Assembly: GCA_030549205.1 (NCBI GenBank)
Contig: JAUKTV010000019.1
Location: 62,001-126,000 of the forward strand
Origin: Apiosordaria backusii
Taxonomy: Eukaryota > Ascomycota > Sordariomycetes > Sordariales > Lasiosphaeriaceae
Length of the DNA: 64,000 nucleotides
Direction: 5' to 3'
The stretch's first letter is position 1. Each line of letters begins with the position of its first letter. Shown in pieces: positions 54,614 to 64,000 of this stretch. Both the position numbers and the translations under genes were made by a program. The notes below the pieces were generated by a model. That model searched no databases. It was not told where the DNA came from and worked only from the letters and a program-made list of their open reading frames with translations.

Positions 54614-56833
54614 TCAAAAAGCCAATTTACTCACCGCCCTCCGCTTCTCCCAACCATCGTCGACCCTGAAAACATCCTCAACCCCCTGATGCCAAAACTT
54701 CTCCGCCACCTCCCTCGCCGTCAGCCCATCAAAGACATCCCTCGCCTCCTTATCCGCCCCTTCACGCAACAGAATCGACACCGTCTCCGCATGCCCATGC
54801 CTCGCAGCAATCCACAGCGGCGTCTGCCCATAATGTCCCGTAGAATCAATATCCATCCCAAAGTCAATCAGCACCTGCACAACACTCTTATGCCCGTTCT
54901 TCGCCGCAATCCACAGCGCGCCCGTTTGCTCCTCGGTATCCGTTTCCTGCAGCAAAATATCATGCACAAGCCGCTCGTGGCGGAAATACATCGTCAACGC
55001 CCTGACACTATCCGTGTGTCCCATTGACGCCGCTTTCCATAGCACTGTTCTATTCTCATGCGAGGCTCCAGGGCCGTAGTCGGCTTTCTCATCGAGGAGC
55101 AATCTCACGCAGAAGGCGTGGTCTCCGATTGCTGCCATCCACAGCGGGGTTCGTCCTTCTGAATCGGCAGCGTCAATGGTTGCCCCGAAAGTGGTGAGGA
55201 TTCTGGCTATGCACTGGTGCCCTCGGCTGCAGGCTATCCAGAGGGCCGTGCTGCCATTTTCAAGGCAGGGGACGTCCAAGTCAGCGTGGCGAGTGAGGAA
55301 CTTTTCTACATAGTTGGATCTGTCCTCTCTGCAGGCCAGGTACATAGGGGTCACGCAGGTGAGGTCGTCGTAACCAGAGCGGATGTTGACGTTGGTGTCT
55401 CTTCGGGCGAGTAACGTGTCGGCCACGGCGTAATGACCGTTTTGGAGGGCGGAAACGAGGGGAGTGCGGCCTAGACGGCCTTTGTGGTTGACGTTGGCTT
55501 GGCGGCAATGGAGGAGGAGCCTGGTCATTGCGAGGTTGCCCGAAGCGGCGGTGATGTTGAGGGCCGTATCGCCGTGGCGGTCTTCGATGTTGACGTTGAC
55601 GTCGGGGCAGGCTAGGAGGATGGCGAAGAGGGATTCAAAGCCCGGTTTATCAGCTAGAAAGACTAACGGCGGGCCTCGCTCGGAGTGGCAGTTGTTGACG
55701 TGAAAACTTGGTCGCGCAACGATCGCTGCTGCTACTTCCTCGTTTTTTGATCGAACTGCATATTCAAAAGCTTGACCGGGGATCTCGTCCAACTGGGACA
55801 GTAAATGCTTCACGCCCCACTTCGTGGCTGACTCGGGCCCTGGGATGCTGGGAATATGTCGATATTTCAAGTACCGAAGCGTGTTTTCGATCACTTGGTG
55901 CAAGGAAATGCCGTAGTCGGGTTGCAATATCCCATCAACGCTCGCATCCGAGGCTATCCCGATCAGCGCATAGATATTGTCACGCGGGTCGCTCGCCTTG
56001 CTTGCCCCGAATTTCTTGAGAAGTGAACACAGATCCGGCCCATCTCTCCACCAGGAGATTTCCCGTAGGTATCCGGGCATGATATCCAGGACAGCTTGGG
56101 TGTGCGGGTCAACCTCTACCCCCATCAGCTTTGGCATGAGAGAAAAAACCCGTGTCGGGATGGTGTTTAAACCGCAGCTGATAACAGCGGACCTAGCACT
56201 GAAAACCTCTTGAATGATCCATACCCTGCTGAACCATGGTCGACCGAGCAGGCCCCTCAGCGCGTTCCGTCGGCACGTCTTGATGACCGTCTCGCCTGCT
56301 CCCTCTTGGTTCGCAAATATTGTCCACTCCTTGACCCAAGCATCAGGTGAATTCCTTCGACAGTTCTTCCTCCTCGTGGCTCGCTGGTCCAGTCGGGTCA
56401 TCACTCTCATAAGATGACTGACGTCGTCTGTACTTGGTCCCAGCCAGATGTGGACATTCTGGGCGTTCGCATAAACCAGCTTCATCTGCTTCACCTGGTG
56501 ACTCTTCTCTCGATGGCTCGTCTGATCGATGCAAAGGGCATCAATCCATAGCATTATGTCCTCATCTGGTCGTCTCAAACAGCGCAAAGCTAAGTGCAGG
56601 CTTTCTTTCACGAAGAACCTCTTCCCGCAGAGTCGGATTTCTTCATATGTTAGCGCATCACCCCACGCATATGAGAGAGCTTCATAAGGGACGCCCTCGA
56701 CCTGGTGGAGAAAGGTGTCGAACAGCTCGCAATGGATGGGATCATCGTCGCGGCCTTTCAAAAGACGTGTGAGCCGGATTGCATCGGTTTCGAGGTCGAT
56801 AGGTGTGTGCCTGTAATAAGAGTCTAGCGACAT
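54614..56833 (-). CDS. HET-domain protein with C-terminal ankyrin repeats
   Basis: A single exon of 739 aa starting at the ATG at 56833 (MSLDSYYRHT); the frame is open further only through a GTG. The HET domain spans about residues 35-180: YEALSYAWGD, IMLWIDALCIDQTS and NAQNVHIWLGPS. SKASDPRDNIYALIGIASDA follows at about 290. From about 375 to 715 there are eight or nine ankyrin repeats (HGDTALNITAASGNLAMTRL, EGRTPLWMAAIGDHAFCVRL, YGQTPLWIAARHGHAETVSI). Ankyrin repeats probably sense a partner and the HET part signals programmed cell death in vegetative incompatibility or defence. No NACHT or other nucleotide-binding module is present. The gene diverges from the Zn2Cys6 regulator. Confidence 0.88.
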   Translation of the reverse strand: MSLDSYYRHTPIDLETDAIRLTRLLKGRDDDPIHCELFDTFLHQVEGVPYEALSYAWGDALTYEEIRLCGKRFFVKESLHLALRCLRRPDEDIMLWIDALCIDQTSHREKSHQVKQMKLVYANAQNVHIWLGPSTDDVSHLMRVMTRLDQRATRRKNCRRNSPDAWVKEWTIFANQEGAGETVIKTCRRNALRGLLGRPWFSRVWIIQEVFSARSAVISCGLNTIPTRVFSLMPKLMGVEVDPHTQAVLDIMPGYLREISWWRDGPDLCSLLKKFGASKASDPRDNIYALIGIASDASVDGILQPDYGISLHQVIENTLRYLKYRHIPSIPGPESATKWGVKHLLSQLDEIPGQAFEYAVRSKNEEVAAAIVARPSFHVNNCHSERGPPLVFLADKPGFESLFAILLACPDVNVNIEDRHGDTALNITAASGNLAMTRLLLHCRQANVNHKGRLGRTPLVSALQNGHYAVADTLLARRDTNVNIRSGYDDLTCVTPMYLACREDRSNYVEKFLTRHADLDVPCLENGSTALWIACSRGHQCIARILTTFGATIDAADSEGRTPLWMAAIGDHAFCVRLLLDEKADYGPGASHENRTVLWKAASMGHTDSVRALTMYFRHERLVHDILLQETDTEEQTGALWIAAKNGHKSVVQVLIDFGMDIDSTGHYGQTPLWIAARHGHAETVSILLREGADKEARDVFDGLTAREVAEKFWHQGVEDVFRVDDGWEKRRAVSKLAF

Positions 56834-57981
56834 GATGTTGCGTGCCCGGCATCCAGTCGCCGATGGGTCAAAAACCACAAATGGGACGTTGGTGAAGGTT
56901 GGAGCGTAAATTAGGCGCCGGCGGGTTGCGGAGGGTGCTGCGGGGTCAGTCCGGTTCTCGGTCGATCACTCGAGAGGCAGCAAAGCGCTCACGGTCACTG
57001 GCACTGCTGTGTGACTTGATGGAACGCGTTTTCGTGACTTTGTGGCTCGGGAATTTGGCCCTGTCAGTGGTCGAGAACTGTGCTTGCTGCAATCGAGGCG
57101 GCCTCGCACAGGAGAATATTGACCAATCACCTTATCTGGTCACCCCAACTATTTGGGGGTGCAGTGTTGGCATCTCATGATTTGGTCTAGGACTGACACA
57201 CTCAGACGGCAGGGCATCTTTTTATGGCACTGATGCGCCGTCTCGAGACTAGATCCCTAGACTCAGGAGCATGAAGACAGGTGATGTGTTTGATGACGAA
57301 ACCTGGCTGAAGTGGGCTTTTTTGAGTTGGCTGGTGGCCGCCTCGTACCACAGAAAACACCGGAAAAGCTCAACAATTGTCAGTGCTCGTATTCAACACA
57401 GAGATTGGCGCTCTTGGGCCATATCTCACCCCGGTGACTCAGATGGTGTGTGTCACGCCAATCATGCCCTCGAGTGGCGTGAACAGAGATAAATACATCT
57501 CTGCCCGCCAGAGAGGTAGGCCTCAGAGCGGTGATGTGTACCTTAGTCGAGGAACAGTTCCTGATTCTGACCAAGACAAACAAACATCTGAACCAGTGGC
57601 CCGAGCTTCTTGATCTTCGTCCCCCCTCGTTGCCCGTTGGTTGTTGGTTTTCCTGAACCCCCTGTTCGTTTCCCTTGTCACAATGCTTGTTCTTGACCGA
57701 ACAAGTCTAGTGGCAGGTATTGATAGGGCATTCGGCTTCCGGGTTCCGCGGGCTTATCACGATCTCCTCACCACCCATCCCGCGGCCACTCTCTCCTGTC
57801 GAGCAACAACGTCCACAGTCGCACAGTGGAAGATTCCACCTTGCGAGCCGTTTTAGTTGCGCGGCGTACCATTTCCGACCCGCATTTCTTGATTCAAGAA
57901 GTCACCTTGTAGGTGGCGACCGTGACTAACACGGTCGAAGTCTAGACGCCGGCGCCGTCCGTGCCAAGCACCGGCTCAAAC
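56834..57981. promoter_or_regulatory. Divergent promoter region between the HET-ankyrin and Zn2Cys6 genes
   Basis: These 1148 bp hold no supportable gene. They should contain both promoters. I cannot name binding sites with confidence. Confidence 0.5.
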
Positions 57982-60586
57982 ATGGAAGAACTACCCGAAT
58001 TGCCCAAGAGCAATGACAACTTGGCGAAAAGAGCTGTAGGTTTTCCATCCAAGACTGTCAAGTGACACAAGGCTGGTCGTTAGTCTAGCCAGTGGGGAAC
58101 TTTCGGCTGGTTGGTATCGAAGTTACCGCTAACAAATGTGTCTCTGTACAGTGTGACCAATGCCGGCAACGAAAGGTATACATGTTGACTCGTGTCGTTG
58201 ATCCTGTCTTGATACTTGCAAGTACTGAGTAAACTGCCCATCTAGATTCGCTGTGATAGGGAGCTGCCCACGTGCTCGAACTGTAGGACCGCCAGTCGTA
58301 CGTGTAGCTCGACTGGGCTCGGCCAAAAGCCTCGAGAACCGAGACAGAGAGTTCTCATCACCCATCAATAGTGAGAATGAATCCTTCCATTATTGGGCCT
58401 TGTGTATGGCCAGTCCTACATCTTCCCAAACTGACAGCTCTCCCTCTGAAGTGAGAGAAAGATTGACAATCTCGACGCCCGTCTGGGAACGATTGAGAAG
58501 ATGTTACACAACTTGACCATCTCTCTCAACAACCGAAACCCACCAGCACCAGCCTCGAGCGTCTCTACCACACTTGGATCTGGTGCATCAAATTCTGGTG
58601 AGGGCAGTGTAGATGCCATCTTTGGTGCCAACAAAGGCAATGAGAGTGATTCGGATTTCGAGGCCACCTCTCTGATGAGGGAGCAGACGGCGTTTGCTAC
58701 ACAGTTCATCGAGACCACTACTTTCCCATTTCTTGACCCGGAGATGCAGTCGGCATTCTCGTCTCTGCAGCAACTTGTCAAGCTCCAAAATATACAGAGC
58801 GCTCGCCACGATGCGCGATTCACCAATGCAAAACCTCTGCCAAAGGGCGGATGGGCCGAGATGCCTATGCCCTCGGCTGATATTGTCCTCAGTGTCCTTC
58901 GTGAGATAAAACGTGTGTCCAGCTGTCGCCCTTTTATATAATCGCCTCCCAGGTACTGACTCGGTATCTTATACAGAGTACCCTCCTATGGGCTTTCCAA
59001 CTATCGCGACGTATTCCGGCGTCGACAATTTCCCTGACAACTGTCGGAGGATTTATTTCGCAACTGAAGAGTACAGCTTGGTGCAATGGGGCATTGTGAA
59101 TCTCGGCTTGTATTTCACTCTGCAGGAAAGAGGAGCGGCATCAGAAGGCGACCGCCAAATCCAGCTGTTCGAGGCTTCGTTTCTTTGCCGGGATAACATC
59201 GAGACTGCGCTGACCAATCTCCCACTCCTGATGCCACAGCGCAGGGAAAGTGTCGAGCTTCTTATCCTTGCCGTATGTACCGGCACATGCTGTCCTGTCC
59301 ATAATCTCGGCGCTGACCTGGAGTGTAGACCATGTATGCCATTGAAGAATCGAAATATTCCTTGGCCAGAGATCTGAACACCATAGCGGCTACTATCTGT
59401 CAGACGCTAGGCTATCACCGAGTCCGTACACCTAGCACCCCGGACTCTGAACACAAAGCCATGTTCTTCTGGACAACATACCTCTTTGACAGAGCTTTGT
59501 CACTGCGAGCTGGGCGCGCGCCCGTGATCCAAGACTGGGATGTAACAGTCCCCAGAATGATCGGCCCACAGGTCAAAGAGGTCAATCCGCTCTGGAAAAT
59601 TTCTCAAGCCCAGTATGTTGGTCCTTTGGAATCCTACCGGCTGCGATGACTTGCTGGCTAACTTTTTAAAAGGTGGATCAGTTGGTCGGAGTTCATGGGG
59701 AGAACGTACAAGGAGCTTTACAGTCCTGAAGCTCTCTCTTTAACTGCTGATAAGCGTACAGAAAATGCCCGGCAGCTTGTCCAAACACTCCAGGATGTGG
59801 CAGCACGTTCAGCGCCGCTAATTGAACATGTTGTCGAAAAAATGAAGATGTCGGGAGGTTATGACGCTCAGACACGCTTTTCCTACGACATGGCGGTGGT
59901 CGGCGATGCTCTGATACAGTGGTCAGCCTTGACTTTAATTTACCGTGCCATTCCAAGTCCACCAGGATCGCTCAGTACCTTCAATCCAGAGTGCATCCAT
60001 GCAGCACGGGAGGCGTTTTCTAGTCACGAAGGCTGTATGGCGCTATGTGGCGAAAGTGTGTTTATGAAAGCAGGGTATATTCAATGGTGTGTTGTACTCT
60101 CCATTCATCTAATCCAGCCCGTCTGACAAGCCTCGTTCTGCCAGGAATATTCTCTATATCCCTTTTATCCCTCTGGTGGTGCTCTTTTGCCACACCATCG
60201 AAACTTCAAACGAAGAAGACCTCAAAACATTAGTGAGATTCACGGAGGGCTTGCAACCTGTGGCCCCTGTTTCCACGGGAGTCGCCAAGTTGTTTCAAAT
60301 CTCGCAGGTGCTCGTAAACATCGCGAGTCTCTGCCTCAAAGCCAGGATGCAGGGACAGCACGACCATGATATGAGCATGGTAGGCGACAACGTTGGGATG
60401 TATCTAAACCGGTTGGGGCTTATGCCCCAGTATCCACAGCACGATGATGCGTACGGGGCGGGAGCTCTGCCGGGGTTGGGCTCCGATATGGACCAATCCA
60501 CTCAGCTGGGGAACTGGTTCTCGGGGAACACCCATATCTTTGGCTTGATGGAGGAAGATTTGTCGGGGTTCCAAGGTTTCGTATGA
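57982..60586 (+). CDS. Zn2Cys6 fungal-specific transcription factor
   Basis: Eight exons give 699 aa: 57982-58035, 58152-58175, 58246-58370, 58452-58912, 58977-59272, 59329-59612, 59673-60086 and 60145-60586. All junctions are GT-AG and phases agree. Residues 19-46 form a canonical binuclear zinc cluster (Cys19, 22, 29, 36, 39, 46; CDQCRQRK then IRCDRELPTCSNC). A short coiled coil follows (YERKIDNLDARLGTIEKML). Residues about 230-470 are the fungal-specific regulatory domain (AIEESKYSLARDLN; EHKAMFFWTTYLFDRALSLR). Exon 2 has only 24 nt and splits the zinc cluster, as is common in this family. The nuclear regulator's target is unknown; its divergent HET-ankyrin neighbour is one candidate. Confidence 0.9.
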
Positions 60587-60747
60587 TACCTTAGTGTGGT
60601 TGAGGGAGGTGTTGGTTCTTGCGCGCTGGGGTGTCCCAGAATCGACAGTATTCCGACAAATGACAATTATTTTTCGAGTATTTCCAAGGCGGTGCATACT
60701 GCGTTGACGGTCGGTGACACCTCCAAAGATGGTACGAGGAAATCAGT

Positions 60748-61221
60748 TCAATCAGTTGGCTTCCGCGGGTCGTAAACTTCATATCCTTCGTCCTCCGTAT
60801 CGCTTTCCACGAGTACTCGCGTGGCCTCTGGTTTGGGGACGCTGGCTGTTTTCGCATCTGTCGATGGCCCGCTGGCTCCGGCTACTGGCACAAAGACCGA
60901 CTTGAAGCCTGTCTTTTTGAATCCGCCCTTCTTGAAACCTCCGCCAGCTGTTGATGCCGCGGCCTCGCCAAGCTTGATACTGATGACACCCTCGGCCTTT
61001 TGTTCCTGTCGTCGAGCTCGGGCAATGGCGTTGGGGTTCTTGACCATAGCCTTCATGTCCTTGAGACGTTGCTTGTGAGTATGGTCATAACTGCTGAGGT
61101 GGGCTTCATAGTCATTGTTGCGGCTGTAGCCTTTCTGGCATAGCTGGCAGTAAAATGCCTGTCGCGCCTCTCGCGCCGACGAGGTCTGGGCCGGTGGTAG
61201 GGTCTGGTTTCGTGGAGGCAT
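60748..61221 (-). CDS. Small C2H2-type zinc finger protein
   Basis: One exon of 157 aa from the ATG at 61221 (MPPRNQTLPP). One C2H2 finger lies at about residues 24-50: FYCQLCQKGYSRNNDYEAHL with SYDHTHKQ, which resembles the U1/matrin-type finger of GPATCH8-like RNA-associated proteins. The following LKDMKAMVKNPNAIARARR is basic. The C-terminus has GGFKKGG/TGFK repeats and an acidic VESDTEDEGYEVYDP end. A nuclear RNA-binding or splicing-linked role is plausible but inferred. The 3' end is 160 bp from the Zn2Cys6 gene, tail to tail. Confidence 0.75.
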   Translation of the reverse strand: MPPRNQTLPPAQTSSAREARQAFYCQLCQKGYSRNNDYEAHLSSYDHTHKQRLKDMKAMVKNPNAIARARRQEQKAEGVISIKLGEAAASTAGGGFKKGGFKKTGFKSVFVPVAGASGPSTDAKTASVPKPEATRVLVESDTEDEGYEVYDPRKPTD

Positions 61222-61601
61222 CGTGAGGAGTCGGAGATTTCGAGGGTCTTGAGTAGAGGTTGACTTTTACAAATCTTGTGTGGTTGCAGTTCGTCAAAGG
61301 GCAGTTTAGCTCTGGCTGAGGCATCCGAACTTTGCAACGAGTTGTAGGAAGAGGCACAAAGTAATAAGAAGGGTGCTCGTGCTAAATGAGGTGTGCCAAG
61401 AATAACGGCCCTGAAAAGTGTGGGGTTAGTGTCGGGTTTAGTGGCCAGGGTCTCCGCCAGGTCTCAACCAACGCATCGTTTTGGGACTCAACAATTCCAG
61501 GTCTGGAAAGAAATCAGAGAAACCACCGCCCGTGGACTTTACACTGCGCTTGCTCCGAGACAGGCCGGGTCGCGCCGTGTTTGTCGCTTCCCCCATCCAC
61601 C
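61222..61601. promoter_or_regulatory. Divergent promoter of the C2H2 and DUF1691 genes
   Basis: This 380-bp interval shows no gene on reading; overlapping open frames at its right end are alternative frames of the DUF1691 leader. Confidence 0.45.
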
Positions 61602-62707
61602 ATGGACTACCGCACGTTACGATCAAGAGCCTCCCAAGACACTCTTGTGTCCAACGCTTCTACTGCCCTGTCGCTGCTCGAACTGGATCCCACACCAATG
61701 GATTCTCCCGCCTCTGTCCCATATACCGACAAAGACCTTCCACCACTACCCGAACAGCCAGAAGAATCACTCTCGGACTCGACTCACTCGCTTCGGTCTA
61801 ACCCAACAACCACCGCCAGCGTTGGGTTAAGCGGCGCCGGTCGCGGACCAATCTTCTACTGCAAGTCTACCCTTCGCTGACTCTCTTGACTTTGCTCTAA
61901 CAGTAACCTCCAGTAACACGCATTCAACGCTACTCGTCCTACACATTCTCGCTTTTCACAACCCTACATCTGGCCACAACTTCTGTCATCCCTGTCCTCG
62001 CCCGCTCCGTACCCGCCTCCGAGTCGTACCTCCTCCTAGCGCGCGAGATCTACCAAACACCCCTCTCCGAACCGTTGTTGGTGGCTCTCCCGGTTGTAGT
62101 CCACGTTGGTACTGGGATAGCTATCCGCCTCATCAGAAGGTCACAGAACCTCAGGCGGTACTATGGCGACGACCACCACCACTCCCACGGAAAGGGGAGC
62201 GTGCCAGTAAAACAGACCCCCACTTTGAGGAGCGGGTGGCCCACCTTCAGCTACATTGCCGCGTCAGGGTACGGCTTCACCGCCATCTTCGCCGCGCACG
62301 TATTTATGAACCGGGGACTCCCACTGCTCGTGGAAGGCGACAGCGCCAATATCGGGCTGGCGTATGTGGCGCATGGATTCGCGAGGCATCCCTTGATTTC
62401 TTGGACGTCGTACGTATCGCTAATCGGGCTCGGCGTGGGGCATATGGTCTGGGGTTGGGCGAAGTGGGTTGGGGCTGCGCAGGGTGCGGGTTGGCAGCTT
62501 GAAAGGCACACTGGGAATGCGGCGGTTGACAAGCAGACAAAGAAGAAGAGAAGGAGGAGACTGTTGGTCATCAACGGTGTTGCTGCTGTGGGCTGCTTGA
62601 TGTGGGCGGCTGGAGGTCTCGGAGTGGTGGCCAGGGGAGGCGAGACGCTGGGGTGGGTTGGGAAGCTGTACGATGGCTTGTACGAGAAGGTGCCTGGTCT
62701 CGTTTAA
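61602..62707 (+). CDS. mcp1: DUF1691 membrane protein, Mcp1-like (mitochondrial outer membrane)
   Basis: Two exons, 61602-61860 and 61914-62707, give 350 aa. The start ATG sits in ACCATGG. The intron is GC-AG: donor GCAAGT, acceptor CTCCAG, phase 1. It gives the smooth join GPIFYLTRIQRYSSYTFSLF; a GT donor two bases later would break the frame. The N-terminal 85 residues are polar and Ser/Pro-rich. The remainder has about five hydrophobic segments (PLLVALPVVVHVGTGIAI; FSYIAASGYGFTAIFAAHVF; VSLIGLGVGHMVWGW; INGVAAVGCLMWAAGGLGVV), the DUF1691 pattern. In yeast, Mcp1 acts with Vps13 in mitochondrial lipid homeostasis and suppresses loss of ERMES function. Orthology is likely. Confidence 0.82.
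61861..61913 (+). other. GC-AG intron in the DUF1691 gene
   Basis: A 53-nt intron with donor GCAAGT, branch CTAAC-like GCTCTAACAG and acceptor CCAG. Only this choice gives phase agreement and family-like sequence across the join. Confidence 0.75.
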
Positions 62708-63091
62708 GGCGATGCCATGTTCAATGTTTTGTTTGAGAATGGCTTTCTTTTCTTGTCAAGGGCAAGTCTGGAGTCATATGATTGATGAGTGCATTTCCGA
62801 GCTACATAGAATCTTTCAGAAGGATACCCTGAGCAAATTCATGGTGGCAACGGAACAGGTGTTGGAAGGTGGTCATACATCAACTGGATTATCTTGCATA
62901 CTGCATAGCGTGTGTTTAACAACGTATATAGCTGGCGAATAACATATTTGGGCAACCCAATTTTGGATTTCTATTGTCTTTTGTATACATATGCCATGAA
63001 ATGACCAGAAGAGGCCACTTGATAAAAGGATTTCCTTCTATTACTCATCTATGTACTCCTCTCCAGCTCCCCGTTTCTCTACAGCAGCCCC
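62708..63091. other. Convergent 3' intergenic region
   Basis: This 384-bp stretch lies between the 3' ends of the DUF1691 gene and the small secreted protein gene. No gene is seen. Confidence 0.5.
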
Positions 63092-63459
63092 TTAAGGCTC
63101 ATCGCAAAGCTTGTACCTAGTAACATATCGATCCAACCCCCAATCACACCCATAGCATTCGCACATCTAGTCATGCTCTCGTTAGTAAACGTCTTCCTGT
63201 TCAAAAAAGGGGGCACAAAGCATACATTCTTCTTCCCTCCTGGCACACAAGTCCACAGTCTTTCCGCATTCTGGCTGCTGCCGTCCCCATTGGCCCCAAT
63301 GATGCCGTTCCAGCAAGCCGAAGCATCGATCATATCTCTGCAGGTCTCGACATTGGTTGCTGTGACAGGGCAGGGGCCGGTAACGTTGTGTTGGCGGCCG
63401 TATAAGGCTGGAGAGGCAATCGCCAGCGTGGCGGTGGCCAGTACCATGAGGAGCTTCAT
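63092..63459 (-). CDS. Small secreted cysteine-rich protein (effector-like)
   Basis: Two exons, 63459-63226 and 63166-63092, give 102 aa. The ATG at 63459 opens a clear signal peptide (MKLLMVLATATLAIASPA). The mature protein has eight cysteines at 30, 40, 49, 71, 80, 82, 85 and 99 of the precursor, enough for four disulfides. The 59-nt intron has donor GTATGC, branch TTACTAACG and acceptor CTAG, phase 0. If it is kept, a 126-residue form with a different, more hydrophobic end and fewer Cys results. The even Cys count and strong branch point favour splicing. It has no domain I recognise; secreted effector, antimicrobial or wall protein are all possible. Confidence 0.72.
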
Positions 63460-64000
63460 GTTGATGATCACTGTTTTTTTCGGTTCTAAACGTAGAGCCA
63501 ACCCACAAGAATAGCCATGTTGGAGATGTGAGGGGGATCCTGAAGAACATATATTCTTGGGAATGTTTACCCATCAAGATATCAATTGCGGGTGAATTAA
63601 ACATCTGGATGATCTACAGATTCCCCGCACCAATGCCAATACTTTTCTTTACTTTGTATATTATTGCTCTTCATTTATTTGGTCGGCTGGTCCCGACTAG
63701 GAAGTTTTGGAGATGGGGGTTGTTTAGGCTAGATTGGGGGCATGATAGGCACATCGGGAGTTGCTAGACGGAAGAGCAGGGGCAAACAGTGTATGCTGTT
63801 GGAGATTAATATGTACACAAATTCTGGCACTTCGAGAAGAGGACTGTAATCTACAACTGCAGGTTATTTGAAGACAAGCCAGGGGTGGATGGATAAGGGG
63901 AGGGTGAGATCGATATGGTTAAGGGCTTTGATGCAGTGGACAAGCGGACAGCTGCAGGCAGGCACGATCCTTCAAAGTAAATAATATTAACAATGTATCT
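63460..64000. other. Promoter side of the secreted protein gene and window end
   Basis: No gene is seen. A run of T (63473-63479) lies just upstream of the secreted protein start. Confidence 0.4.

Overview
The window is chromosomal DNA of a filamentous ascomycete, most likely a sordariomycete. Nearly every gene carries short GT-AG introns of about 40-120 nt with CTAAC/CTGAC-type branch points. Typical mould genes are present: Zn2Cys6 factor, HET proteins, Con-6, AA9-CBM1 monooxygenase, HAC1-type bZIP and an alcohol oxidase with a C-terminal SRL. No rRNA gene, credible tRNA or CRISPR array was seen. All calls rest on reading the sequence; no database search was run.

Left arm (about 1-33 kb), accessory. 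The outstanding locus is a divergent pair of bacterial-type Tc (toxin complex) genes. A TcA-like subunit (10076-18795 +, 3 exons, 2850 aa) faces a TcB-TcC fusion (8822-1061 -, 2 exons, 2573 aa) across 1253 bp. Both are split by fungal introns that restore uninterrupted frames, so they appear to be acquired bacterial genes now expressed as eukaryotic genes. The fusion ends in an RHS core followed by a 250-residue variable tail of unknown activity. Next come a tiny Con-6 gene (19472-19183 -), a decayed calpain pseudogene whose 5' end stops beside a repeat-like block, a HET-domain gene with a coding minisatellite, and a 10-exon peroxisomal alcohol oxidase. A gene-poor, partly AT-rich stretch of about 4 kb follows.

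Middle (33-48 kb), conserved core. This holds HAC1/HacA with the frame relationship expected for IRE1-type removal of about 20 nt, a DUF427 gene, ESCRT-III Did2/CHMP1, SKI2 RNA helicase, Csm3/Swi3 fork-protection subunit and a complex I 21 kDa subunit. These genes act in the unfolded protein response, endosomal sorting, exosome-linked RNA decay, replication-fork stability and respiration. They are tightly spaced and mostly intact.

Right arm (48-64 kb), mixed. It contains a secreted AA9 lytic polysaccharide monooxygenase with CBM1 and an abnormal first splice donor, an APH-like kinase with a degenerate HNH-like N-terminus, and a HET pseudogene with two in-frame stops and a tandem exon duplication. 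It also has an intact HET-ankyrin gene diverging from a Zn2Cys6 regulator, a small C2H2 protein, a DUF1691/Mcp1 membrane protein with a GC-AG intron, and an eight-cysteine small secreted protein. Three HET loci, two pseudogenes and the Tc pair mark the arms as fast-evolving, while the centre is housekeeping.
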